NCBI GenBank assembly: GCA_965662575.1
Contig: CBFIHN010000039.1
Span: 1 to 15,404, forward strand
Direction: 5' to 3'
Origin: CBFIHN01 sp965662575
GTDB taxonomy: Bacteria > Pseudomonadota > Gammaproteobacteria > Francisellales > CACEW01
Length of the DNA stretch: 15,404 nucleotides
Part shown: positions 7,870 through 14,078 of the stretch, piece by piece
Position numbering within the stretch: position 1 is the first letter of the stretch
How the letters are laid out: every line of letters begins with the position of its first letter
Position numbers and translations under genes: made by a program
The notes under the pieces: generated by a model
Seen by the model: the letters and a program-made list of their open reading frames with translations, nothing else
What the model was told of the DNA's origin: nothing
The model's database searches: none

Positions 7870-8309
7870 TGTCAGCGGTGCCGTTACTGATTCAGTCTGA
7901 ATCTCAAATGGCAATAGTTGCTCGCCAATTTGCACAACGGGTGGCACCCGGGACAATCGTTTTTTTACAAGGTGATTTGGGCGCAGGTAAAACAACGTTT
8001 GTCCGAGCGATGCTACGTCATTGGGGTGTTTCAGGTGCAATCAAAAGCCCGACCTATACAATTGTTGAACCCTATGAGTTGGATGGTTATGTTGTTTATC
8101 ACTTTGATTTATATCGACTGGCCTCGCCAGAAGAGTTAGAGTTTTTGGGGGTCAGGGACTACTGGCACAATAACAGCATATGCCTGATTGAATGGCCTGA
8201 GCAAGGTGGGGCGTACCTACCTAATGCCGATGTAACACTATCGATACGCATTACCGGCACAAACCAAAGGACCTTGATGGTTTCTGATCATGACCAAACG
8301 ATTGAATAA
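7869..8309 (+). CDS. tsaE: tRNA threonylcarbamoyladenosine biosynthesis ATPase TsaE
   Basis: P-loop ATPase that works with TsaB and TsaD to make t6A at position 37 of ANN-decoding tRNAs; also known as YjeE. The 146-residue protein (153 in E. coli) has Walker A GDLGAGKT at 35-42, SPTYTIVEPY at 60-69, HFDLYRL at 78-84 and IEWPEQG at 107-113, all diagnostic of the family. The ATG at 7869 overlaps the folA stop by one base (TGATG), which is preferred over the TTG one codon earlier. In many gammaproteobacteria tsaE is followed by amiB; here a convergent minus-strand gene follows instead. The tsaE stop codon overlaps the T-tract of that gene's terminator. Confidence 0.97.
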   Translation: MSAVPLLIQSESQMAIVARQFAQRVAPGTIVFLQGDLGAGKTTFVRAMLRHWGVSGAIKSPTYTIVEPYELDGYVVYHFDLYRLASPEELEFLGVRDYWHNNSICLIEWPEQGGAYLPNADVTLSIRITGTNQRTLMVSDHDQTIE

Positions 8310-8349
8310 AAAAGGGCGAGTTTCCATCCTTGGAAGCTCTAGCATGCCC
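8308..8349 (-). terminator. Rho-independent terminator of the HTH gene (minus strand)
   Basis: Read on the minus strand, the stem is GAGCTTCCA (8339-8331) / TGGAAACTC (8326-8318) with loop AGGA and one wobble pair. It is extended by GGGC (8349-8346) pairing with GCCC (8317-8314) across a bulge, and is followed by six T residues (8313-8308). It lies 30 bp beyond the stop of the minus-strand HTH gene. On the plus strand it is not followed by T residues, so it does not look like a tsaE terminator. Confidence 0.75.
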
Positions 8350-8353
8350 AATG

Positions 8354-8369
8354 TCAGAATCCATTCTGA
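8354..8369. repeat. Short inverted repeat TCAGAAT-CC-ATTCTGA
   Basis: Perfect 7-bp inverted repeat with a 2-bp centre, lying between the HTH gene stop and its terminator. It could be an operator-like palindrome or a transcript-end hairpin; function unknown. Confidence 0.4.
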
Positions 8370-8379
8370 ATAGGGTGAT

Positions 8380-8703
8380 TCAGGCAACTTTTTTGATATC
8401 TTCAGCTTGAATTGATCCGCAACACCAAGCGCGGCTTAGAAAGTTATATTCATTGATGTGACGAGCTTTAAATAAGCATTGTCTTCTTCGCTCAAGCTCC
8501 TGTTTCTTTTGCTCTGAGCAGACTAAGCGTATGCCATAGCGTCGTGCCCATTTTCTGATCGTACAGTCAGCGATGCCCACTTGATCCTCAGCTTCTTCAT
8601 AGCTTAGGCCTTGTTCCGCAAATTGGGTTAACAATTGAAACGCACTACAACCAAAACGCTCTTGTGCTTTATGCTCTAAACTACCGGTATATTGATTTGC
8701 CAT
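8380..8703 (-). CDS. Small helix-turn-helix protein, function unknown
   Basis: 107-residue product not assigned to a named family. Residues about 33-58 (GLSYEEAEDQVGIADCTIRKW and following) have the pattern of a helix-turn-helix: a helix, a glycine turn, then a recognition helix TIRKWARRYGI as in Hin/resolvase-like and phage regulatory domains. The rest is mostly helical and charged, with a basic stretch QKKQELERRR at 65-74 and a cysteine pair at 94-95. On the minus strand TAGGTAA lies about 8 nt upstream of the ATG, a good ribosome-binding site. It has a dedicated terminator and a stem-loop upstream. It is the only intact minus-strand gene among the core genes, which suggests acquisition with a small mobile element or phage remnant. 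A transposase N-terminal domain is an alternative reading. Confidence 0.65.
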   Translation of the reverse strand: MANQYTGSLEHKAQERFGCSAFQLLTQFAEQGLSYEEAEDQVGIADCTIRKWARRYGIRLVCSEQKKQELERRRQCLFKARHINEYNFLSRAWCCGSIQAEDIKKVA

Positions 8704-8743
8704 TTATGTTACCTATAAAAATATTCTGAGTTATCGTTCGCCT

Positions 8744-8760
8744 GTGCAGCCAAGCTGCAC
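8744..8760 (-). other. Stem-loop upstream of the HTH gene
   Basis: Perfect 7-bp stem GTGCAGC/GCTGCAC with a 3-nt loop, 41 bp upstream of the HTH gene start on the minus strand and downstream of the broken small ORF. No T-tract follows on either strand, so it is more likely an mRNA leader or intercistronic hairpin, or a protein-binding palindrome, than a terminator. Confidence 0.45.
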
Positions 8761-8778
8761 CGCGCCTCTTTAGTATCC

Positions 8779-8944
8779 CTAGGCGTTAAATTGCCTTTGA
8801 AAACCACGGGTTATAACTGTTAATAAATCTTTACGTTTGTTAATGGCTCGTCCTTGAGCATCTTGTCCATGTGGTGCATTATCCGTGAATCAAATCGTGT
8901 TTTATAAGAGCAAAAGTCCCAAATTGATGTAAGACATTCACCAT
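8779..8944 (-). pseudogene. Frameshifted small ORF upstream of the HTH gene
   Basis: Two minus-strand reading frames abut here. The first starts at an ATG (8944-8942) and reads MVNVLHQFGTFALIKHDLIH before a stop. The second, with no start codon, reads DNAPHGQDAQGRAINKRKD and continues LLTVITRGFQRQFNA to a TAG at 8781-8779. They join into one peptide of about 54 residues if a single base is removed near 8884 (CACGGAT to CACGAT, giving ...LIH-DNAPHG...). The sense-like composition of the second part, unlike random AT-rich sequence, supports a genuine but broken gene. The family was not recognised. It has the same orientation as the HTH gene and lies 75 bp before it, so the two may be remains of one operon. 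A sequencing error is an alternative explanation. Confidence 0.4.
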
Positions 8945-8971
8945 TCTCTTGTAGGAAAAAAGATGTTTATA

Positions 8972-9008
8972 GGGACTGTTGCAAACTAATTTCTAGCGGC
9001 ATTAGCGT
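8972..9008 (+). repeat. Dispersed repeat copy B (IS-end-like)
   Basis: Matches 29 of 37 bases of 3505-3541 without gaps, in the same orientation, beginning AGGGACTGTTGCAAA, close to known IS terminal repeats. It lies in the 172-bp gap between the broken small ORF and the transporter gene, with no transposase adjacent. It may mark the edge of the inserted HTH island. Confidence 0.45.
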
Positions 9009-9050
9009 CGTTGAAAAAAATGAAAAACTGCTCATTTATTAGATTTGGAG

Positions 9051-9080
9051 TTGATTCTGCCATGAGGTTAAAGCTATAGT
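9051..9080 (+). promoter_or_regulatory. Candidate sigma70-type promoter for the transporter gene
   Basis: TTGATT (9051-9056), 18 bp, then TATAGT (9075-9080), which matches TATAAT at 5 of 6 positions. It sits 36 bp before the start codon of the transporter gene and would drive the transporter-nagZ-waaF-waaC run. Pattern match only. Confidence 0.35.
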
Positions 9081-9116
9081 AATTGCTTGTTATATCAGTA
9101 AATAAAAAGGTTTTAT

Positions 9117-10571
9117 ATGTTAGCAAAGAAGATGACGGATTATCCTCATAAACACCCTGGTGGGCTGTGGTGGTTATCAATCATCTATGCATTATTCTTT
9201 GCGACATTTGCACTGATGCTGTCTAATTTAACCTTATTTATGATCCATAGTGTAAAACTCAGCACTGCCCACGCCTATGGAGTTTTTGCCGTATTTGCAG
9301 CATTAGGTTTTACCCTACCGCTAGGGGGAGGGTATTTGGCAAGTAAACTGGGTTACAAAAATGCTTGTCAAATTGGATTGCTTGCTTGTTTGATCGGTTT
9401 TTTAGCATTAATGAACCAATCAACCGAGATGGTTTATTTGGGTGTTTCTATCTATCTAGTTGGTAATGCCTTATTTACACCATCATTATGGTGTTTAGTT
9501 GATCACCTTTATACAAAAAATGATACTCGCCGTGAAAGTGGTTTTACCTACTTCTATCTCAGCTTTAATATTGGTGCAATTGTTGGGGTATTTTTGGGTA
9601 GTTATATTGCCACAGCTTTTGGTTATGTCAGTGCTTTCGCCTTTGCTGCCTTAGTGATTATCGTGGGTTTAATTGCTTTGATTTGGCATTTTGATCAGCT
9701 TGAATTTCAAGCCGATCGTCATATTGGTCCTCAGCTCAGTTGGAGTAACTTTCGCTGCAAATTCAGTCTAACGATGATTGGATTGATATGTTTACCCTTC
9801 ATCTGGCTGCTGCTGGTTTTTTATCAATGGAATGACTTATTTACGGGGATACTCTTTGTCATTGGTTTGTTCAGTGTCATGCGTTTGGTTATGCGCAATA
9901 GGCATTCAGATCACTGGCATATTATTGCCTTTGCTGTATTGGCTATTATCTCGATTGTATTTTGGGCGCTTTATAATTTAGAGCCCTCACTACTGTCAGT
10001 TTTTATTGAGCATAATGTAAAACAAACAGTTTTTGGTCTGTCTATTCCAGCGGCCGCATTCATGGGATTTGAAGGCGCGGCAATTGTCATTGTTGGCCTA
10101 TTTTTAGGTTGGTTGTGGACGTTCCTTGGTGAACGTCAACTCAACCCCTCATTACCAACCAAGTTTAGTTCAGGTCTCATTGTAATGGCTCTGGGTTTCC
10201 TTTATTTGATTTTAGTTGTTTATCTCAATGGTGAAAATCAGATACTCGGCTTTTGGCCAATGGTCTGTGCCTACCTCTTCTTTGCGACAGCCGAATTGTT
10301 AATTGGTCCGATCGGTATTTCCATGTCTGGTCGATTAGGTCCGGAAGGGTCTGAAGGCTTATTAATGGGATTTTGGCAATTATGTACTGGGACTTCAGCT
10401 GTATTGACCGGGCAGTTAGCAACAATGGCTGTGGTACCGAAACAATCTCATTTGCTAGAATCGAATCATATTTACAGTCTACTATTTTTTAAAGTCGCTA
10501 TGCTATCGATTGTCGCTGGCGTGATTGCATTTTGTGTTACTCCCTGGATTAAAAGGCTCATTAGGCGATGA
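9117..10571 (+). CDS. POT/PTR2-family MFS transporter (probable di/tripeptide permease)
   Basis: Inner-membrane protein of 484 residues with about 12-14 hydrophobic segments. Family marks include GGYLASKLGYKNA at 71-83, FYLSFNIGAIVG at 146-157 (the PTR2 FYxxxNxG signature), FWALYNLEPSLLSVF at 282-296 and FFATAELLIGPIGISM at 388-403, where E393 matches the conserved glutamate of POT proteins. The usual ExxER proton-coupling motif of TM1 is absent: the first membrane segment (about 18-44) reads WWLSIIYALFFATFALMLSN. Substrate and coupling may therefore differ from E. coli DtpA-type carriers. AAGG at 9107-9110, 6 nt upstream, supports the ATG. The stop overlaps the nagZ start (ATGA), linking import of peptides, possibly including cell-wall peptides, with peptidoglycan recycling; that link is inferred. 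Confidence 0.85.
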   Translation: MLAKKMTDYPHKHPGGLWWLSIIYALFFATFALMLSNLTLFMIHSVKLSTAHAYGVFAVFAALGFTLPLGGGYLASKLGYKNACQIGLLACLIGFLALMNQSTEMVYLGVSIYLVGNALFTPSLWCLVDHLYTKNDTRRESGFTYFYLSFNIGAIVGVFLGSYIATAFGYVSAFAFAALVIIVGLIALIWHFDQLEFQADRHIGPQLSWSNFRCKFSLTMIGLICLPFIWLLLVFYQWNDLFTGILFVIGLFSVMRLVMRNRHSDHWHIIAFAVLAIISIVFWALYNLEPSLLSVFIEHNVKQTVFGLSIPAAAFMGFEGAAIVIVGLFLGWLWTFLGERQLNPSLPTKFSSGLIVMALGFLYLILVVYLNGENQILGFWPMVCAYLFFATAELLIGPIGISMSGRLGPEGSEGLLMGFWQLCTGTSAVLTGQLATMAVVPKQSHLLESNHIYSLLFFKVAMLSIVAGVIAFCVTPWIKRLIRR

Positions 10572-11443
10572 GTGCGCAGTTAGTTGTCGGTATATCAGGG
10601 TTTGAGCTGACGGCTGAAGAAGTCCAGCTATTGCAACAGCCTAATGTTAGTGGTGTCTTATTATTTGCACGTAATTACCACGATAAACAGCAGCTCACAG
10701 AATTAACAACATCGATCCATCAGCTTCGTGCAAATATCCTCATTTATGTCGACCAAGAAGGTGGACGCATTCAGCGTTTTACACATGGTTTCACACCGCT
10801 ACCTGCTGCCGCAACTTTTGGTGAGCTGTATCTGACATCGCCGAATCAGGCATTATATGAGGTTGAAGCCCATGCTTATTTGATGGCCGCGGAATTAAAG
10901 GCCTGTGGTGTTGATATCAGCTTTGCGCCGGTGCTGGATATTCAGGGTATTAGTGAGGTGATTGGGGACCGTGCTTTTTCTGAGCAAGTCCCTGTGATTA
11001 TCGACTTGGCGAGATCTTGGGTTGATGGTATGCACCGAGCGGGGATGATCGCAGTTGGCAAACATTTTCCAGGCCATGGTTCGGTGAAAGCCGATACGCA
11101 TGTTACCACGGCGATTGATGTGCGATCAGCTAGTCAAATTTCGGCACAAGACTTACTGCCTTTTCAAGCACTTATTGAATCTGGTATTGATGCCCTAATG
11201 ATGTCACATGTGATTTATCGTGATGTTGACGATAAGCCCGCCAGTTTTTCTGTGCACTGGATCCAGACTGTTTTGCGTCAACAATTAGGTTTTAGAGGAA
11301 CTATCTATAGTGATGACCTAGGGATGGTTGCCGCAACCGAGTTTGCCAGTTTGGCTAATGCTGTTGATGCGGCTGACCATGCAGGCTGTGACCATATCAT
11401 TGTTGCCAACGAATCAGTCGACGCGATCTATGCCCTGCGCTAA
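10568..11443 (+). CDS. nagZ: Beta-N-acetylhexosaminidase NagZ (peptidoglycan recycling), short C-terminus
   Basis: Glycoside hydrolase family 3 enzyme that removes GlcNAc from GlcNAc-anhydroMurNAc-peptides in the cytoplasm. The 291 residues carry the key sites: VDQEGGRIQRF at 61-71 (substrate aspartate D62), ISFAPVLD at 117-124, KHFPGHGSVKADTH at 165-178 with the catalytic-loop Asp-His pair (D176, H178), and SDDLGM at 248-253 containing the nucleophile aspartate. It ends soon after the last barrel strand, about 50 residues earlier than E. coli NagZ (341). The catalytic residues are present, so it may still be active. Its ATG overlaps the transporter stop by 4 bp and its end overlaps waaF by 14 bp. 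In organisms with AmpR/AmpC systems the product influences beta-lactamase induction; none is visible here. Confidence 0.95.
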   Translation: MSAQLVVGISGFELTAEEVQLLQQPNVSGVLLFARNYHDKQQLTELTTSIHQLRANILIYVDQEGGRIQRFTHGFTPLPAAATFGELYLTSPNQALYEVEAHAYLMAAELKACGVDISFAPVLDIQGISEVIGDRAFSEQVPVIIDLARSWVDGMHRAGMIAVGKHFPGHGSVKADTHVTTAIDVRSASQISAQDLLPFQALIESGIDALMMSHVIYRDVDDKPASFSVHWIQTVLRQQLGFRGTIYSDDLGMVAATEFASLANAVDAADHAGCDHIIVANESVDAIYALR

Positions 11444-12443
11444 CAAAATTCTGATTATCGCGCCGGCATGGATTGGCGATTTAGTGATGTCTCACAGTTT
11501 GTTCCAGCAACTTAAAAAGCATCAACCACATTGTGACATTGACGTGATGGCGCCACATTGGTGTTTACCACTTTTGGGTAAAATGCCTGAGGTTAGCCAT
11601 GCCATGGCATTACCTTTTGCCCATGGGGAATTAGCATTGCTCAAGCGCTGGCGCATCGGTCGTTTATTAAAAAATAAACATTATGATCATTCCTTTGTTC
11701 TACCCAATTCGTGGAAGTCGGCATTAATTCCTTTTTTTGCTGGCATTAAAAGACGGACGGGATGGTTAGGTGAGAGTCGTTACGGTTTACTTAATGATTA
11801 TAAAAAAATAAACAAAAAGATTTATTCTTTAATGGTGCAACGTTTTGTTGCACTAGCCGATAACTGGCAGATTCTCGATTGTCCACAACCTAAGTTACAA
11901 GCGGATTTTGTACAGGCTAAGCAATTGTTGCAGCAATTTGGGGTGAAAACGGATAAGCCGATAATTGCCTTGTGCCCTGGAGCTGCTTATGGTCCAGCAA
12001 AACGCTGGCCAAGCCATTATTTTGCAGAAGTAGCGCAATATTTTATTCAGCAGCAGTGGCAAGTATTTTTAATTGGTAGCAAGGCAGATCAGCCCGCGGC
12101 AGCAAAGATTCAAACCGGGTGTAATCAACAATGCGTTGATTACACCGGGAGACTATCTCTGGACCAGAGCGTTGATGTACTAGCTTTGAGTCAATTGGTC
12201 TTATCTAACGACTCAGGCTTGATGCATATTGCTGCAGCGTTGTCGCTTCCGCAAGTTGCGATTTATGGTTCGAGCACCCCTGATTTTACCCCACCGTTAT
12301 CAGAGCACGCCCAGGTGATGAGTGTAGACTTAGACTGCCGCCCTTGCTTTAAGCGTCAATGTCCATTACAACATCTCAATTGCTTAAAACAGGTAAAGCC
12401 AGTACAAGTGATTAAAGCGTTGGAGAAACTGTGCGTATCCTAA
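11430..12443 (+). CDS. waaF: ADP-heptose:LPS heptosyltransferase II
   Basis: GT9-family enzyme that adds the second L,D-heptose to the lipopolysaccharide inner core at the cytoplasmic face of the inner membrane. The 337-residue product (348 in E. coli) begins MPCANKILIIAPAWIGD, matching the family N-terminus. It has VLPNSWKSALIPFFAG at 90-105, CPGAAYGPAKRWP at 182-194, NDSGLMHIAAAL at 260-271 and SSTPDFTPPLS at 281-291. A cysteine cluster (C303, C306, C311, C318) near the C-terminus is shared in style with the next gene. The frame stays open from 11328 inside nagZ, but those extra residues are not family-like; the ATG at 11430 is preferred, although its Shine-Dalgarno is weak and translation probably relies on coupling to nagZ. 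A perfect 12-bp hairpin lies inside the gene. Confidence 0.96.
   Translation: MPCANKILIIAPAWIGDLVMSHSLFQQLKKHQPHCDIDVMAPHWCLPLLGKMPEVSHAMALPFAHGELALLKRWRIGRLLKNKHYDHSFVLPNSWKSALIPFFAGIKRRTGWLGESRYGLLNDYKKINKKIYSLMVQRFVALADNWQILDCPQPKLQADFVQAKQLLQQFGVKTDKPIIALCPGAAYGPAKRWPSHYFAEVAQYFIQQQWQVFLIGSKADQPAAAKIQTGCNQQCVDYTGRLSLDQSVDVLALSQLVLSNDSGLMHIAAALSLPQVAIYGSSTPDFTPPLSEHAQVMSVDLDCRPCFKRQCPLQHLNCLKQVKPVQVIKALEKLCVS
12118..12146. repeat. Perfect 12-bp inverted repeat within waaF
   Basis: GGTGTAATCAAC (12118-12129) and GTTGATTACACC (12135-12146) are exact reverse complements around a 5-nt AATGC loop; two further pairs follow after one mismatch on the outside. It falls in codons for residues about 230-239. 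It would form a stable hairpin in mRNA or a cruciform; no T-tract follows. Confidence 0.8.
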
Positions 12444-13516
12444 TCATCCGCCTGTCCTCTTTTGGTGATGTGATTCATGCCTTTCCGGCAATGACGGATG
12501 CCAAAAAACAGATGCCCAACTTAACAATTGATTGGGTAGTGGAAAAGACGTTTGCCCCGCTGGTTGCCTTGCACCCGGCAGTTGATCAGGTGATAGCAAT
12601 TGAACTGCGGAAATGGCGTAAAAACTGGTGGTCAGCTTTGTGTCGTGGTGAAATCAAACACGGCGTGCAGCAGCTACGCCGACGGCGCTATGATAAAATT
12701 ATTGACGTACAAGGTTTAATCAAAAGTGCGATCATCTCTCGTTTAGCTAACGGTAAGCGATATGGCTATAATAAACACAGTGCACGAGAATCATTGAGTC
12801 ATTGGTTTTATCAGTATCGTTATTCCATAGATAAAGACCAACATGCAGTTGAACGTGTGCGTCAATTGGTTGCCCAGAGTTTGGCCTATGAGTTGGTTGA
12901 CCTACCGCTGGATTATGGTTTGGGTGTGCCAAATACCGTGTCGCAATCAACGTCAACGAATGCTGGCGTCACACACGGCCGTCCGGTTTTGATTTTTGTG
13001 CATGGGACGACGTGGGAAAGCAAACAATGGCCGATCGTTTATTGGCGTAAACTGATTGAATTGGCAGTCAATGCGGGTTACTGTGTGAAATTACCTGCTT
13101 GGGGAAAAAGTGAAATTGAGCGAGCAACTAGTTTGGCCCAAGGGATAGAGCAAGCAGCGATTCCATGGATTGAGCCAGCATTTGACGTGCTATTACAAGG
13201 TTTCAAACAAGCCAATGCTATCGTCAGTGTTGATACGGGTTTGAGTCACTTGGCAGCGGCCCTTAACAAACCCAACATCGCGCTGCTTGGTGCGACAGAG
13301 GCAAAGCATACGGGTGCTTATGGGCCTAAGCAAATGATCCTATCGTCTGATTTTCCTTGTGCGCCATGTAAACTAAGAAGCTGTAACCATTCTCAGCGCT
13401 TTCAGGCCATCAGTCCACCTTGTTTTGAGAAAAATACACCTCAGAAAGTTTGGGGTAAGCTACAGTCGCTAAAGGGATTGAATACCAATTTATTAGGGCT
13501 TTCGCATTTTGATTAA
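12431..13516 (+). CDS. waaC: ADP-heptose:LPS heptosyltransferase I
   Basis: GT9-family enzyme that adds the first heptose to Kdo2-lipid A. The 361-residue protein shows RLSSFGDVIHAFPAMTDA at 7-24, with D13 matching the catalytic aspartate of E. coli WaaC. It also has DVQGLIKSA at 92-100, HGTTWESKQWP at 191-201 and SVDTGLSHLAAAL at 266-278. It is about 40 residues longer than the E. coli enzyme (319). The extra C-terminus carries CAPCKLRSC at 310-318 and a further cysteine at 331, similar to the cysteine cluster of the preceding waaF and of many other GT9 proteins. The GTG start is supported by GGAG at 12422-12425, 5 nt upstream, and overlaps waaF by 13 bp. The transcript end is unclear; no terminator is visible before the transposon remnant. 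Confidence 0.95.
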   Translation: MRILIIRLSSFGDVIHAFPAMTDAKKQMPNLTIDWVVEKTFAPLVALHPAVDQVIAIELRKWRKNWWSALCRGEIKHGVQQLRRRRYDKIIDVQGLIKSAIISRLANGKRYGYNKHSARESLSHWFYQYRYSIDKDQHAVERVRQLVAQSLAYELVDLPLDYGLGVPNTVSQSTSTNAGVTHGRPVLIFVHGTTWESKQWPIVYWRKLIELAVNAGYCVKLPAWGKSEIERATSLAQGIEQAAIPWIEPAFDVLLQGFKQANAIVSVDTGLSHLAAALNKPNIALLGATEAKHTGAYGPKQMILSSDFPCAPCKLRSCNHSQRFQAISPPCFEKNTPQKVWGKLQSLKGLNTNLLGLSHFD

Positions 13517-13526
13517 TTTTGTGTAA

Positions 13527-13564
13527 GGGGGCTTGTTGTTATAGGCCGAATTTTGTAGCATCGT
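13527..13564 (+). mobile_element. Candidate Tn3-family terminal inverted repeat
   Basis: The sequence starting GGGGGCTTGTTGTTATAGG lies 10 bp after the waaC stop and just beyond the 3' end of a minus-strand Tn3-type transposase fragment. Tn3 elements have inverted repeats of about 38 bp that begin with G residues and abut the tnpA stop, so position and the leading G run both fit. The opposite end is not visible, so this is inference. Confidence 0.35.
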
Positions 13565-13567
13565 CTA

Positions 13568-13822
13568 TTATTCAAACAGAAACGCCGAATCACATAAGAT
13601 ATCTTTCAGCATTTTATTGACAGCCTCCTCGGTCAAGCTGCTGCTAAAATTGTAGTGCCCATAGAAATTAATATGAACCCAAGCAACAAGTGAAATGTGT
13701 CTGAAAGCTGCTAGCTCTTCTTTTGTCCCGAACCTTTCCTTGTGCTTAAAAACCTCTGATAACAGGTACGCATTGTAGTAAATGACAACTAAAGACAGCA
13801 ACCGTGTGCACTGGTCATTTAA
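13568..13822 (-). pseudogene. Tn3-family transposase (TnpA), C-terminal fragment
   Basis: Minus-strand remnant of about 84 residues. It reads NDQCTRLLSLVVIYYNAYLL, then EVFKHKERFGTKEELAAFRH and ISLVAWVHINFYGHYNFSSS to the stop. This is the C-terminal pattern of Tn3-family TnpA: an aliphatic/aromatic helix ending in YN, then xISPxxWxHINxxGxY. The rest of a normal transposase of about 1000 residues is missing. Upstream, the open frame continues to 14053 but is no longer Tn3-like; there it is antisense to an IS30-type fragment. The join lies near 13820. Not functional. Its frame ends in a TAA at 13570-13568, close to a G-rich sequence that may be the transposon end. Confidence 0.7.
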
Positions 13823-14078
13823 AAAAATATCGCAAGAGTTAGGTGTTGATTTCTTTTTTACACATCCGTACTCTTCAGGGGAGAAAGTAACTAACGAAAA
13901 CACCAACGGATTAATTAGGCAATATTTTCCCAAGGGAACTAGTTTTAACCTGGTTAGTGACACCGAAATTAAGGTGGTGGAGGACGAGCTTAATAACAGG
14001 CCAAGGAAATGTCTGAAATTTAAAAAGCCAGCTGATATTTTAGCTGAGGACATGAGCAGAAAAAGTTGCGTTAGCTAG
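13821..14078 (+). pseudogene. IS30-family transposase, C-terminal fragment
   Basis: Plus-strand remnant of about 85 residues, starting KKISQELGVDFFFTHPYSSG and continuing NENTNGLIRQYFPKGTSF, VVEDELNNRPRKCLKFKKP and ADILAE. This is the highly characteristic end of IS30 transposases (HPYSSWERGxNENxNGLIRQYFPK, LNxRPRKxLxxxTP). The first glutamate of NENTN is the last residue of the DDE triad; both catalytic aspartates are lost, so it is inactive. The frame runs upstream to an ATG at 13782, but that part is antisense to the Tn3 fragment and not IS30-like. The stop lies in a palindromic CTAG (14075-14078) that also supplies the stop of the convergent ankyrin ORF. Confidence 0.8.

Noticed and set aside
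8986..9180. 64-residue minus-strand ORF across the transporter start
   Set aside because: Overlaps the ribosome-binding site and start of the transporter and has no recognisable motif.
11328..11429. Upstream extension of waaF inside nagZ
   Set aside because: The added residues do not match the heptosyltransferase N-terminus, which begins at KILIIAPAWIGD just after the ATG at 11430.
13823..14053. N-terminal part of the long minus-strand ORF that ends in the Tn3 fragment
   Set aside because: This stretch is antisense to clear IS30 transposase coding and is not Tn3-like, so only the part below about 13822 is treated as Tn3.
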